Positions 1 to 8,534 of a DNA stretch of 64,000 nucleotides are shown in pieces (within the stretch, counting starts at the first letter, position 1; each line of letters opens with the position of its first letter). A program made the position numbers and the translations under genes. The notes beneath the pieces were generated by a model. The model searched no databases. It was not told where the DNA came from and was given only the letters and a program-made list of their open reading frames with translations. This DNA comes from CALVNN01 sp964393975 (GTDB lineage: Bacteria; Bacillota; Clostridia; Christensenellales; UBA1242): positions 1-64,000 of the forward strand of contig CAYMVO010000005.1 of assembly GCA_964393975.1 (NCBI GenBank), given 5' to 3'.

Positions 1-62
1 AATCTTAGTATACCCATTATTTCATTATTTTGCAACTATTTTTTACATATTTTTTTAAAATT

Positions 63-1331
63 TTATAATTTTGATGTAGCATTTACATTGATATTAAAAT
101 CTATTTCCTTTAAAAAATCTTTTTTATCAGTGAGCGAATTTAAAAATGTTTTCCATTTTTTATAATGATACTTTTCAAACCCACGATACGCTTCTATCAC
201 ATCGGTTTTATTATCTATTAAAAATTGAATAGAATTTAAAACACTTGTTTTGATTTGAGCCGTTATAGCGTTTTTCATAGTATCACCCACATAATCAGCA
301 TACGAAACAAAAAATAAATCTTTTTCATAAGGTGAAACTATTTCGTTCAATTTCATAGAGGTATTGATATTCAAATTAATCACCGGTCTATCACCGACAA
401 ACTTATACTCTTTTGATATACTTTTATCTTTTACAACAAAACTCAAGTCAGCATTTTTCAGATTTTCATCGCTATAATTAGATAGAAAAAATTCTAATTT
501 ACTCTGTTTTTGCCCCAACCAAAACAACCCTTTCATAATATCGTTGTCAGCGACAGCAACTTTTTTACCATCTAATAAAAGTGTTATTTGACCTAAATTG
601 CTAACGACTTTCTCCTCATTATCTTGACCACCACTGCTACCACCATCGCCACCGCTATCACTACTACTATCACCGCTACTACTGTCACTAGCACTTGACT
701 CACTCTTTTTGCCGACATCCAAGCCGTCACTCTCATCATCAACCAACTCCATATATGCCATAAAATTGACATTATTACCTGATAATTTACTGTCAATGAT
801 TTTTTCAATATTTGCCTCTTCTAAAAACACATAATTACTCAAAAAATCTAGTATCCCAGCGGAATCTACACCATATAATTTTTGCAAGTCTTTATTTGCG
901 TTTAAGAGTTTTTTACTGCTTTTATTTGTGTTGACTATTACGCAACTATTATCCACCTGTGTATCACGGATAAGATAATCTAGCGACTTTAAAATATCCT
1001 CTTTCAATGCCTCATCATTTAAAATTATCATTCCACAATGCCCGAGACCTATTTTTTTACCTGTGTGGATGCTGAGTTGATTCATTGCTTGTCTTACGGT
1101 CTCGCCTTTTGCGGATATGACCTCCAAACTTTGATTGAACGCACCACTTTGTTTTGGTACAAGCATCATTATCGACGTCTCGTATTCGTCCTCAATTTTA
1201 TCTATCCCCAAAGCCACCACCACCAAACTAGTATTAGCTATAGAAGGTAAAGAAATTGCCGTAGGAAATAAAAACAACACACAAATCATAAAAATGAAAT
1301 AAATTTTATTTTTCATTAGTCGTTTTATCAT
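63..1331 (-). CDS. gerKC: Ger(x)C-family spore germination protein, GerKC-like
   Basis: C subunit of a GerA-type nutrient germinant receptor in the spore inner membrane. A hydrophobic N-terminal segment is followed by the family's N-domain pattern, including a stretch ending in GHCGMIILNDEAL that matches the 'LGH..viii.e.lA' region of Ger(x)C proteins. A long Ser/Gly/Asp-rich insert (about residues 210-242) separates this from the C-terminal domain. Unlike typical members it shows no lipobox cysteine: the position expected to read GC(W/Y)D reads as SIANTS, so it may be held by its N-terminal helix rather than by lipid. It is last in the A-B-C operon. Its start overlaps the end of the B gene by 26 bp; Met6 (1316) is an alternative start that reduces the overlap. 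Confidence 0.85.
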   Translation of the reverse strand: MIKRLMKNKIYFIFMICVLFLFPTAISLPSIANTSLVVVALGIDKIEDEYETSIMMLVPKQSGAFNQSLEVISAKGETVRQAMNQLSIHTGKKIGLGHCGMIILNDEALKEDILKSLDYLIRDTQVDNSCVIVNTNKSSKKLLNANKDLQKLYGVDSAGILDFLSNYVFLEEANIEKIIDSKLSGNNVNFMAYMELVDDESDGLDVGKKSESSASDSSSGDSSSDSGGDGGSSGGQDNEEKVVSNLGQITLLLDGKKVAVADNDIMKGLFWLGQKQSKLEFFLSNYSDENLKNADLSFVVKDKSISKEYKFVGDRPVINLNINTSMKLNEIVSPYEKDLFFVSYADYVGDTMKNAITAQIKTSVLNSIQFLIDNKTDVIEAYRGFEKYHYKKWKTFLNSLTDKKDFLKEIDFNINVNATSKL

Positions 1332-2415
1332 TTTTTCCGCCTCCTTTTTTAGAAAATCTTATACTAGCGACTACAGTTAGCCCAATTATGAATATTCCAA
1401 TAATAAAATCATAAGGACTTAGATACGTACACACAAAGTCAACGTACTTTGAATTATTAAACGGATTTAAAATATATAACAAACTAAACACTGCTAAAAA
1501 CACATAGCTAAATATCTGCGTCTTTTTGATACCTGTAGCCTCCACAAATACACGTTGCATTATGTAGACTTGCACGGCGCACTGTAAAACAATGGTAATC
1601 ATCCAAATAATTACAGTGAACCAATCTACCTTTGTAAACGAAGCGATTTGTGGCGAAAACTGTGTAATATCAGAAATAGCAAACTTATGCAAGCCTGCAG
1701 TAAACTCAAATGACGCATAATATATGACGAAAAACATAACGACCAAGAAAATAGCCAAACTAGATGTAATCATCACTTTTCTAAATAAATGTTTTGTAAC
1801 CTTTACATCTCCCAAGCAAAACAATATCACAAAATAATTGCCAAACCAAGTAAAACTTGTATTTAATGCGTTTATGATATCGCCAAAAGGTCTAGTCCCT
1901 AGCGGTAAAATATTTGATATGTCTAGATTTGCAATAGAAAATAAAAAGGTGATAAAAAGTCCAACAAATATTACTCCAAAAAGAGCCTCGCAGGTACGAC
2001 CTAATGTTTGTAGCCCTTTATAAGCAATGTACCCTGCTACAAATATTGTAGGCAAGAAAAACAACAGTCTACTATACTCATCGTACATTGTCGAACCTAA
2101 AAACAATTCACTTTCCATAAATAGCGAAAAATTTTTAAATAAATACAATATAAAAATCAATATCGCAAGTATTCTATATCCCACATCACCGATAACACTT
2201 GAAATCAATTCGCGCAGATTTTTATCGGGATTTTTCATCAAAACCCACATAAGCAAACATATAATTATCACCGCTATTGCAAATTTTATAGCCACCGCAA
2301 AAATCGCATCCTGCCCCGCCTCACCATACAAAATGGAGGGTAAAAGTAAAAGTTTATTGCTTATAATACCTATCGCTATAAGCGCGCACATTTGCCCAAC
2401 AGTCAACGACTTCAT
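1306..2415 (-). CDS. gerKB: GerAB/GerKB-family spore germination permease
   Basis: B subunit of the germinant receptor, an APC-superfamily integral membrane protein thought to bind the germinant. The 369 residues are the usual family length and contain about ten hydrophobic segments, starting with one at residues 7-30 that includes the GQMCALIAIG-type opening common in GerAB proteins. The charged C-terminal tail is rich in Lys. The start codon overlaps the A-gene stop in an ATGA arrangement (2412-2415), implying translational coupling within gerKA-gerKB-gerKC. Confidence 0.9.
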   Translation of the reverse strand: MKSLTVGQMCALIAIGIISNKLLLLPSILYGEAGQDAIFAVAIKFAIAVIIICLLMWVLMKNPDKNLRELISSVIGDVGYRILAILIFILYLFKNFSLFMESELFLGSTMYDEYSRLLFFLPTIFVAGYIAYKGLQTLGRTCEALFGVIFVGLFITFLFSIANLDISNILPLGTRPFGDIINALNTSFTWFGNYFVILFCLGDVKVTKHLFRKVMITSSLAIFLVVMFFVIYYASFEFTAGLHKFAISDITQFSPQIASFTKVDWFTVIIWMITIVLQCAVQVYIMQRVFVEATGIKKTQIFSYVFLAVFSLLYILNPFNNSKYVDFVCTYLSPYDFIIGIFIIGLTVVASIRFSKKGGGKNDKTTNEK

Positions 2416-3869
2416 TCCTGCACCTCCTTTTGAACTTCTTTGCGAACGGTGTTCTTATTGTGAAAACTCTTTGGTCGACTCTTCATTTCGGTGATAGGTG
2501 CCATATTGAAAAAGTCTTTCATATCACTCTTTTGGTGCGGAGATAAAGGTGAAAGATACGGAGCGCCATAGCTATCAATAGTGTTTAAATAAGCAATAAG
2601 AAACACGCCACCCAAAATAATACCATACAAACCGAGCAAACCTCCAAGCAGTGTAAACCCGAGCCTCAATATAGATAGTTGGTCACTTAGGTCAGAGACC
2701 ACAAAAAGCGTTATCCCAGAAAGCGCGACTATCATCATTGCTGGCGGACTGATAAGCCCTGCTTTTACGGCGGTTTCACCGAGTATTAACGCACCCACAA
2801 TAGACATTGCCATACCTAAGTGCTTTGGCATACGAACACTTGCTTCATTCAGTATTTCAAATAAAAGTATTATAAAAAGTGTTTCAAATAAAGGTGTGAA
2901 CGGCAATCCCGCAGTGGTGTTCATTATAGTTACTAAAAATTTAAGCGGGACTATATCATAATGATATAGTTGCACTGACACAAAAAACCCCGGTAATATT
3001 ACCGCAAAAAATATCCCAATAAGCCTTATCCACCTAGCAAGAGTGGAATGTTGATGCTTAGCGTAATAATCACTAGGACTTTGAAAAGTCTCAAACAATA
3101 TAAATGGTAATGTTAACACTATCGGTGAACCATCTACAAATATTGCAACCCTCCCTTCTAGTAGTTTCGCGGTGACTATATCTGGTTTTTCACTTGTGCC
3201 TATTTGCTGAAATATTGAATTTTTGCGGTTTTGTAAATATTCCGCTATGTAATTACTATCCACAACACCATCAATATTGATAGATTTTATTTTATTGACT
3301 ATAGCCTTGACTACCGATTTATCCGCGATATTTTTTAGATACATTACGGTCACGGCGGTAGAAGTTTGCGTGCCGACATTCAAATCTACCATAACCAAGT
3401 TTGTAGTAGCCATTCTTCTTCGCACCATAGAAACATTGGTCTTTATATTTTCATTAAAGCCTTCACGAGGTCCCTTTAACACTGCACTAGTCGGTGGTTC
3501 TTCTATGCTACGGGTATTGAATTTTGTGCTGTCAATTACGAGCATTTTTTGACAATCTTCCATTGCAAGAATAGTTTTGCCCTTTAGTAACTCCTCCACC
3601 GCATTGTCAGCGCTAGATACTTCATCAATATTTCCTGCGGTCAACACTGATTTATTAATATAATCTATATCAACATTTTCATCCAACTTATCTACTCTAG
3701 ATAATGGAAGCAGTATATCCTGACTAATTATCTCATAACTACTAATATCTTTGATGTAAACCACATCAATCTTTTTACCACTGATCAAAAGATTTCGGCA
3801 AACGACATCAGAATTGTTATTTAGTTTATCTAGAATATTTTGTGTGAGTTCAACGCTACCTTTCTCCAT
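2412..3869 (-). CDS. gerKA: GerA-family spore germination protein, GerKA-like
   Basis: A subunit of a GerA-type germinant receptor. A soluble N-terminal half of roughly 270 residues contains the family hallmark around GPREGFNENIKTN followed by RRR, and the C-terminal half carries several membrane helices (LIGIFFAVILPGFFVS, ETLFIILLFEILNEA, IVGALILGETAVKAGLISPP). The open frame extends to 3944, but that upstream part lies over a terminator. The Met at 3869 is preceded by TGAGG at suitable spacing and begins a normal GerA N-terminus, so I use it (485 aa). It is the first gene of the operon, and a candidate sigma-G promoter lies just upstream. Confidence 0.92.
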   Translation of the reverse strand: MEKGSVELTQNILDKLNNNSDVVCRNLLISGKKIDVVYIKDISSYEIISQDILLPLSRVDKLDENVDIDYINKSVLTAGNIDEVSSADNAVEELLKGKTILAMEDCQKMLVIDSTKFNTRSIEEPPTSAVLKGPREGFNENIKTNVSMVRRRMATTNLVMVDLNVGTQTSTAVTVMYLKNIADKSVVKAIVNKIKSINIDGVVDSNYIAEYLQNRKNSIFQQIGTSEKPDIVTAKLLEGRVAIFVDGSPIVLTLPFILFETFQSPSDYYAKHQHSTLARWIRLIGIFFAVILPGFFVSVQLYHYDIVPLKFLVTIMNTTAGLPFTPLFETLFIILLFEILNEASVRMPKHLGMAMSIVGALILGETAVKAGLISPPAMMIVALSGITLFVVSDLSDQLSILRLGFTLLGGLLGLYGIILGGVFLIAYLNTIDSYGAPYLSPLSPHQKSDMKDFFNMAPITEMKSRPKSFHNKNTVRKEVQKEVQE

Positions 3870-3898
3870 ACAAACCTCAAAAAAATATTTATTTTTAA

Positions 3899-3928
3899 TA
3901 GTTTGTAAAATTTTGCAAATTTTTATAC
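3899..3928 (-). promoter_or_regulatory. Candidate sigma-G promoter of the gerK operon
   Basis: On the minus strand GTATA (3924-3928) is followed by exactly 18 bases and then CAAACTA (3899-3905). The published sigma-G consensus is GHATR-N18-CATXHTA, so there is one mismatch in the -10. The predicted start would leave a leader of about 20-25 bases before gerKA. GerA-type operons are forespore genes under sigma-G in Bacillus, which fits. Confidence 0.5.
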
Positions 3929-3930
3929 AA

Positions 3931-3960
3931 AAAAAGAGACTCATTTGAAAAGTCTCATTT
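3931..3960 (-). terminator. Rho-independent terminator of the cvpA-like gene
   Basis: Read on the minus strand, GAGACT (3951-3956) pairs with AGTCTC (3936-3941) around a 9-base loop and is followed by a run of seven T. It lies 25 bases past the cvpA-like stop and separates that gene from gerKA. Confidence 0.75.
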
Positions 3961-3984
3961 CACACATTTAAGCATTAGTCGCTC

Positions 3985-4962
3985 CTAAGCCTGCTCAGCT
4001 AAGCCACCACTCTCACCCGACTCGCTACCACTAGTACTCGCGTCACCTGACGCACCTGCATCGCCACCAGTAGATGCGCTTGAGTCACCAGAACCACTTC
4101 CCGATTCGCTACCGCTACCAGATTCGCTACCGCTCGTATCACCACCAGTAGACTCACTACTATCACCAGAATTGCCGTTTTTGAGTAGTTTGTCTATCAA
4201 GGAATTAAAGTCTATATCTCCTATAACCTCTTGCACCTTATCAGCGACAATATAATATCCATATTTAGCGATAACAGTGTTGTTCATTATCTGAGGAACA
4301 GGTAATTTTGCGTAACTTAAGAAAGTGCCTATAATAAATACTATTACGACAATAACCGCACCTTTTGCAAGTCCAAGCAAAGAACCTAGCAATCTATCGA
4401 GCCCACTCTTACCGCCTCGTTTGTCATTTGCACTATCAAACAACTTGCCTAGCAAGAAAACAATGAGTTTTACACCGAAAAACAAAATAACACCAGTCAA
4501 CACTACGCCGAGTATCATACCTATACTAGCACTGACCGCATCTAGTGCAGTGACATTCTTAGTCAAATCAATACCGTTTACCACGTTATCAAGAAAACTC
4601 TTTATAAATCCCATATTATCCGAATTACTAATAGCATCTAATACCGTAGCCCTTACCTCTTCCGAGTTGACCACCTCTTTAAACGCATCACCGCCACAAA
4701 GCTTTGCCCCAAGCCCACTAAACCATGATCCGATATGTATAATAGGATCTAAAAAATTTGCCACCGGTCTAGCGCAGAAAATAGCCACTGCCAAAGCGCC
4801 TACAGTACTGACAAGCTTTAAAATAGCATCAATAAATCCTGACACAAATCCTTTAAGTGTGAAAACTAGTATTATAACCGCAAGAACCACCTCAAGGATT
4901 ATGGCGATAGTCTTTGCGGTACCCTCGCTCATAGCTTCACATAACATTAGTGTGTTAAACAT
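3985..4962 (-). CDS. CvpA-family membrane protein with Ser/Gly-rich tail
   Basis: Belongs by pattern to the CvpA/colicin V production family of small multi-helix membrane proteins; the role in Clostridia is not settled. Four hydrophobic segments occupy about residues 18-240, with the family-like stretch DRLLGSLLGLAKG before the last helix. The C-terminal 55-60 residues are an unusual low-complexity tail of Ser, Gly, Glu, Asp and Thr, predicted to be disordered and outside the family domain. The start at 4962 has a good CGGAGG Shine-Dalgarno and its own promoter, and the gene ends at its own terminator, so it is probably monocistronic. Confidence 0.8.
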   Translation of the reverse strand: MFNTLMLCEAMSEGTAKTIAIILEVVLAVIILVFTLKGFVSGFIDAILKLVSTVGALAVAIFCARPVANFLDPIIHIGSWFSGLGAKLCGGDAFKEVVNSEEVRATVLDAISNSDNMGFIKSFLDNVVNGIDLTKNVTALDAVSASIGMILGVVLTGVILFFGVKLIVFLLGKLFDSANDKRGGKSGLDRLLGSLLGLAKGAVIVVIVFIIGTFLSYAKLPVPQIMNNTVIAKYGYYIVADKVQEVIGDIDFNSLIDKLLKNGNSGDSSESTGGDTSGSESGSGSESGSGSGDSSASTGGDAGASGDASTSGSESGESGGLAEQA

Positions 4963-5001
4963 AATAACCTCCGAAAATATGTTATGATTTTATTAATATT
5001 T

Positions 5002-5030
5002 ATAATACCACATTACCAGATATTTGTCTA
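5002..5030 (-). promoter_or_regulatory. Sigma-A promoter for the cvpA-like gene
   Basis: Minus strand TAGACA (5025-5030), 17-base spacer, TATTAT (5002-5007), with TGG directly before the -10 (extended -10). The leader to the start codon is about 35 bases. Confidence 0.65.
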
Positions 5031-5071
5031 GATATTATGACAAATTTTTTGATAATAAATTTTAAAAAAAA

Positions 5072-5088
5072 TGTAAAGACTCTTTACA
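5072..5088. promoter_or_regulatory. Perfect inverted repeat upstream of yyaC
   Basis: TGTAAAGA-C-TCTTTACA is a perfect 8-bp inverted repeat with a one-base centre, 23 bases before the yyaC start. It could be a regulator operator. It is not followed by a T-run, so a terminator is unlikely. Confidence 0.35.
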
Positions 5089-5110
5089 AATTTAATTTTG
5101 GAGTGAAATT

Positions 5111-5638
5111 ATGAATAGGTTTAACGTTATGAATTTAGCTGGAAAGCTTTATGCAAGATTACAAGGAAACACGGATATTGTCTTTTTGTGCCTTGGGACT
5201 AGCAAACTTTTATTAGATGCTTTTGGTCCTATGGTAGGCAGTCTACTAAAAACAAAATACAATATAGCAACTTTTGTGTATGGAGATTTAAACCGCAACA
5301 TCAATGCTATCAATATAGACGATTACCTCGCAATGATTAGACGCTATCATCCTACTAAACATATCGTTATTATTGATAGCGCGTTAGGTAACGAATCTAG
5401 CGTGGGGACAATAAAATTTTTAAAGTGCGGGACTATTCCAAGAAGCGCACTAGATGACTCACTACACCTTATAGGTGATAGTAGTATTTTAGCAATAGTA
5501 GAATCAAATTCAAAAGATTTTTTATTTATAAAGACAAAAAGAGCGTTTGTTTCAGAACTAGCCGAAACAACCGCATGTGCAATCAATCAATATTTTGCTC
5601 TAGCAAAAGCATTACAAGGTAATACGAATGTAGCGTAA
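5111..5638 (+). CDS. yyaC: YyaC-family (DUF1256) sporulation protein
   Basis: A 175-residue protein matching the YyaC/DUF1256 family, which is distantly related to the germination protease GPR and found in spore formers; its biochemical role is poorly defined. Family signatures visible are FLCLGTSKLLLDAFGPMVGS near residues 25-44 (normally GTDRSTGD-LGPL-G), then VYGDLNRNINAINI, and later IVIIDSALG. The usual acidic residue of the GTD motif is replaced (GTSK), which may matter for activity. ATG at 5111 has a GGAGTG ribosome site. It stands alone on plus, convergent with the topoisomerase genes. Confidence 0.82.
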   Translation: MNRFNVMNLAGKLYARLQGNTDIVFLCLGTSKLLLDAFGPMVGSLLKTKYNIATFVYGDLNRNINAINIDDYLAMIRRYHPTKHIVIIDSALGNESSVGTIKFLKCGTIPRSALDDSLHLIGDSSILAIVESNSKDFLFIKTKRAFVSELAETTACAINQYFALAKALQGNTNVA

Positions 5639-5757
5639 AAAATTAAATACGCCACCACAACAAACCTTGCCCTCATAAACATTTTCATATATAACAAGCA
5701 TCAAAAACGACAAAACTTCTAGACATACAATTACTATAAATTTTCTATACAAAACAA

Positions 5758-5835
5758 AAAAAGAGTTAAAGCGGTTGATAATACACTCAATGGTGGTAAA
5801 AAGTGTATTCGCCTTAACTCATTTTTAATTATAGC
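5758..5835. terminator. Nested-hairpin bidirectional terminator
   Basis: The outer arms GAGTTAAAGCG and CGCCTTAACTC pair with one mismatch, the inner arms AATACACT and AGTGTATT pair perfectly, an A-run precedes and ATTTTT follows. It sits between convergent genes and can serve both strands. It is larger than a simple terminator and shares the string ATACACTCAAT with the terminator at 11911-11962. Confidence 0.7.
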
Positions 5836-5891
5836 ATATACTTTTATGTTTTGCAAGAGTTTTTTAAAAATTTTTTAAAATTTTTTCATTT

Positions 5892-5928
5892 TGTTAATTC
5901 TCAAAGTAAATTCCATAGCAAATTTCAA
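5892..5928. repeat. Dispersed short repeat, copy 1
   Basis: GTTAATTCTCAAAGTAAATT followed by CATA and AAATTT; a close copy lies at 19184-19217. Both are intergenic. Two copies of about 35 bp suggest a decayed mobile element or a conserved intergenic element. Confidence 0.4.
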
Positions 5929-6022
5929 AAAATACTTTATCCTTTTATCATTTACGCTACCACATAAAATATTCATTAGCGAACGCTATACTTGGTGTAG
6001 TGATTTGTAAAATATATCTTCT

Positions 6023-8494
6023 CTAAATCTTATCGAGATATATGGCGACTTTTGATACCACCAAACCATTTTTATTTCTTGTGATAGATTTACCACTATT
6101 GCCGTGAGTACCTATAGCGATATCTTCGGTGTATTTTGAAACGATGATGCCATTAATATCCTGAACGACCACCGTATATGGCCAAGTCACAATACTAGCA
6201 AATTGAACACACTCATCACCATTAAAGCTAATAAGTTTTAGACCTTTACGATATCTCGCCATAACATCATACTCAGCCACAATACTTCTCTTTGCGAACG
6301 CTTTATTAGTGACGGTCACTATCTCGCCACTACCATCACTAAGTTGAGCCAAAACAACTTTATCATTATCACCGAGAAGCACTCCCTTTACGCCACTAGT
6401 CATTCTGCCTGTGTCATCAAGTTTATCTGTGGTACACACCAAAACCATACCTTTTTCGGTGACAAACACAAGCCTATCCGCATCCACAAAGTCTTCCGCT
6501 ACATCTACGACTTTATCGCCTTCTTTTAGTTTGATAGCGCCAAAACTACTCTTTGCGACATCGTATTCGCTAAATTTAGACTTCTTTATCATACCTTGTT
6601 CGGTAAACATATAGATAAACTTATCCTTATAAGACTTAGGTACTAGTATCATTTTTAACGCGACTTCATTTGACTCCGCATCGGTGAGTTTACTAAATGG
6701 CGTACCTTTATCTTTAAACTTCGCCTCCGCAACATCACGCACCGCCACCTTATAACAATTACCCAAGTCGGTAAATATCAAAATCGTTTGGTCTGTTGTG
6801 CATTTGATAAACTGTTTGTGCGCCTCATAAAGCGAACTATTGTTTCCAAATTCCTTTTGACTCATTCCAAAGTTTTTAGGAGTTATTGCCTTTATCGTGT
6901 TCATAGCGGTAAGTCCAACAATGACTTCTCTAGTGATATCCAAATCTTCCTCTTTTGGCGTCACCACGTTATCTTTGGTCAAAATCTTGCTCTTTCTCTC
7001 ACTCTTAAACTGTTTCTTTACCGCTAAAAGTTCATCTTTCACGACTTTGAGTTGTAGCTTTTCGCTACTTAAAATTGCGGTAAACTCAGCTATTTTTTGT
7101 TTGAGTTCGGCGAGTTCTTTTTCTAGTTTTGTGACCTCTAGATTGGTGAGTTTGCTAAGTCTCATATCTAGAATCGCTTGCGCTTGCCTTTCACTCAAAC
7201 TAAATCTCTCTTTTAATTTTTGTTTTGCCTCGGTAGTTGATGCTGATTTTTTAATGATTTTAATCACTTCATCAATATTTTTGATAGCAACAAGTAGCCC
7301 ATCTAAAATATGCGCTCTTTCTTTTGCGACCTCCAAATCATACTTTGTACGCTTGACTATCACCCCTTGCCTAAAATCTATATAATGTCTCAATATCGCG
7401 ATCAATCCCAACTGCTCAGGTTTTCCATTTGCAATAGCGACCATATTTATATTGAACTGCGTTTGCAAATTGCTATTGATTAATAAATAATTAATAATAG
7501 GTTCTGGAGCAATATCCCTCTTTAACCTTATGACCGCTCGCATACCTTTTCTATCTGACTCATCACGAATATCTTGCACGCCTGCGAGAGCAATTTTACC
7601 TTTGTCTTCCTTTAACTCTGCTATTTTCTTGAGTAAATTTGCTTTGTTTACTTGATAAGGTAATTCTGTGATAACAATAGATTTTTTATCATCATTACTT
7701 TCGATACTGATTTTAGCACGCAAAATCACCTTTCCTTTACCTGTCGCATACGCTTGCTTGAGCTCATCGCCTACTATCAAATATCCACCCGTAGGAAAAT
7801 CAGGTGCAGGAATATACTTCATCAACTCATCAAGTGTTATTTTTGGTTTATCAATCATCGCGACCGTACCATCTATGACTTCCGCAAGGTTATGAGTCGG
7901 AATATTTGTCGCGAGTCCCACCGCTATACCATTTGAACCATTCACCAAAAGGTTCGGGTATCCCGCCGGCAAGACATCCGGTTCTTTGAGTGTATCATCA
8001 AAGTTAAAACTCCACGATACGGTATTTTTTTCCAAATCTTTTAGCATCTCAGGTGCAAGTGATGACATTTTCGCTTCCGTATAACGCATCGCAGCAGCAG
8101 GATCACCGTCTACGGAACCAAAGTTTCCGTGTCCACTCACTAATGGCTCACGCATATTAAATTCTTGTGCTAGTCTCACCATCGCATCATATACGCTAGT
8201 ATCGCCGTGTGGGTGATATTTACCCAAGACTTCACCGACTAGTCTTGCACTTTTCTTGTAAGGTTTATCAGGAGTCATACCTAATTCGTTCATTGTGTAC
8301 AAAATACGCCTTTGCACAGGCTTGAGTCCGTCTTCCACACGAGGCAATGCCCTATCTAGTATAACACATTCCGCATAAGGTATCATAGACTCGTGTAAAA
8401 CTTTATCTATATCTTTTACTATGATTTTATTGACATCAATAGCTTCACCATTACTATCCAACATAGTAGTTTGTTGATTTTTTGATTTTTTCAT
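6023..8494 (-). CDS. parC: Type II topoisomerase subunit A, ParC-like
   Basis: DNA cleavage/rejoining subunit of a type IIA topoisomerase, forming an A2B2 enzyme with the product of the upstream gene. The N-terminal breakage-reunion domain has RALPRVEDGLKPVQRRILY, the quinolone-region motif HPHGDTSVYDAMV (Thr99 and Asp103 at the GyrA Ser83/Asp87 positions) and the catalytic tyrosine Y138 in AAAMRYTEAKM. A coiled-coil region (about residues 430-500) and a beta-pinwheel C-terminal domain follow. The GyrA-box position reads as RYRKGLK instead of QRRGGKG, which favours topoisomerase IV over gyrase. It is 823 residues and 40 bp downstream of parE. I cannot exclude that the genome uses this pair differently. 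Confidence 0.85.
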   Translation of the reverse strand: MKKSKNQQTTMLDSNGEAIDVNKIIVKDIDKVLHESMIPYAECVILDRALPRVEDGLKPVQRRILYTMNELGMTPDKPYKKSARLVGEVLGKYHPHGDTSVYDAMVRLAQEFNMREPLVSGHGNFGSVDGDPAAAMRYTEAKMSSLAPEMLKDLEKNTVSWSFNFDDTLKEPDVLPAGYPNLLVNGSNGIAVGLATNIPTHNLAEVIDGTVAMIDKPKITLDELMKYIPAPDFPTGGYLIVGDELKQAYATGKGKVILRAKISIESNDDKKSIVITELPYQVNKANLLKKIAELKEDKGKIALAGVQDIRDESDRKGMRAVIRLKRDIAPEPIINYLLINSNLQTQFNINMVAIANGKPEQLGLIAILRHYIDFRQGVIVKRTKYDLEVAKERAHILDGLLVAIKNIDEVIKIIKKSASTTEAKQKLKERFSLSERQAQAILDMRLSKLTNLEVTKLEKELAELKQKIAEFTAILSSEKLQLKVVKDELLAVKKQFKSERKSKILTKDNVVTPKEEDLDITREVIVGLTAMNTIKAITPKNFGMSQKEFGNNSSLYEAHKQFIKCTTDQTILIFTDLGNCYKVAVRDVAEAKFKDKGTPFSKLTDAESNEVALKMILVPKSYKDKFIYMFTEQGMIKKSKFSEYDVAKSSFGAIKLKEGDKVVDVAEDFVDADRLVFVTEKGMVLVCTTDKLDDTGRMTSGVKGVLLGDNDKVVLAQLSDGSGEIVTVTNKAFAKRSIVAEYDVMARYRKGLKLISFNGDECVQFASIVTWPYTVVVQDINGIIVSKYTEDIAIGTHGNSGKSITRNKNGLVVSKVAIYLDKI

Positions 8495-8534
8495 ACTCTA
8501 TCCTTTTATAATAGTATTATGTATAAGACTAAAA

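Larger units (their letters stand above)
5639..6022. other. Intergenic region between yyaC and the topoisomerase pair
   Basis: This 384-bp stretch holds a nested-hairpin terminator (5758-5835) and a copy of a short dispersed motif (5892-5928). I see no open frame with a ribosome site and no RNA gene I can name. Confidence 0.5.

Noticed and set aside
593..808. Alternative frame across the Ser-rich insert of GerKC
   Set aside because: It lies within the gerKC gene and has a Val/Met composition typical of a shadow of TC-rich low-complexity DNA.
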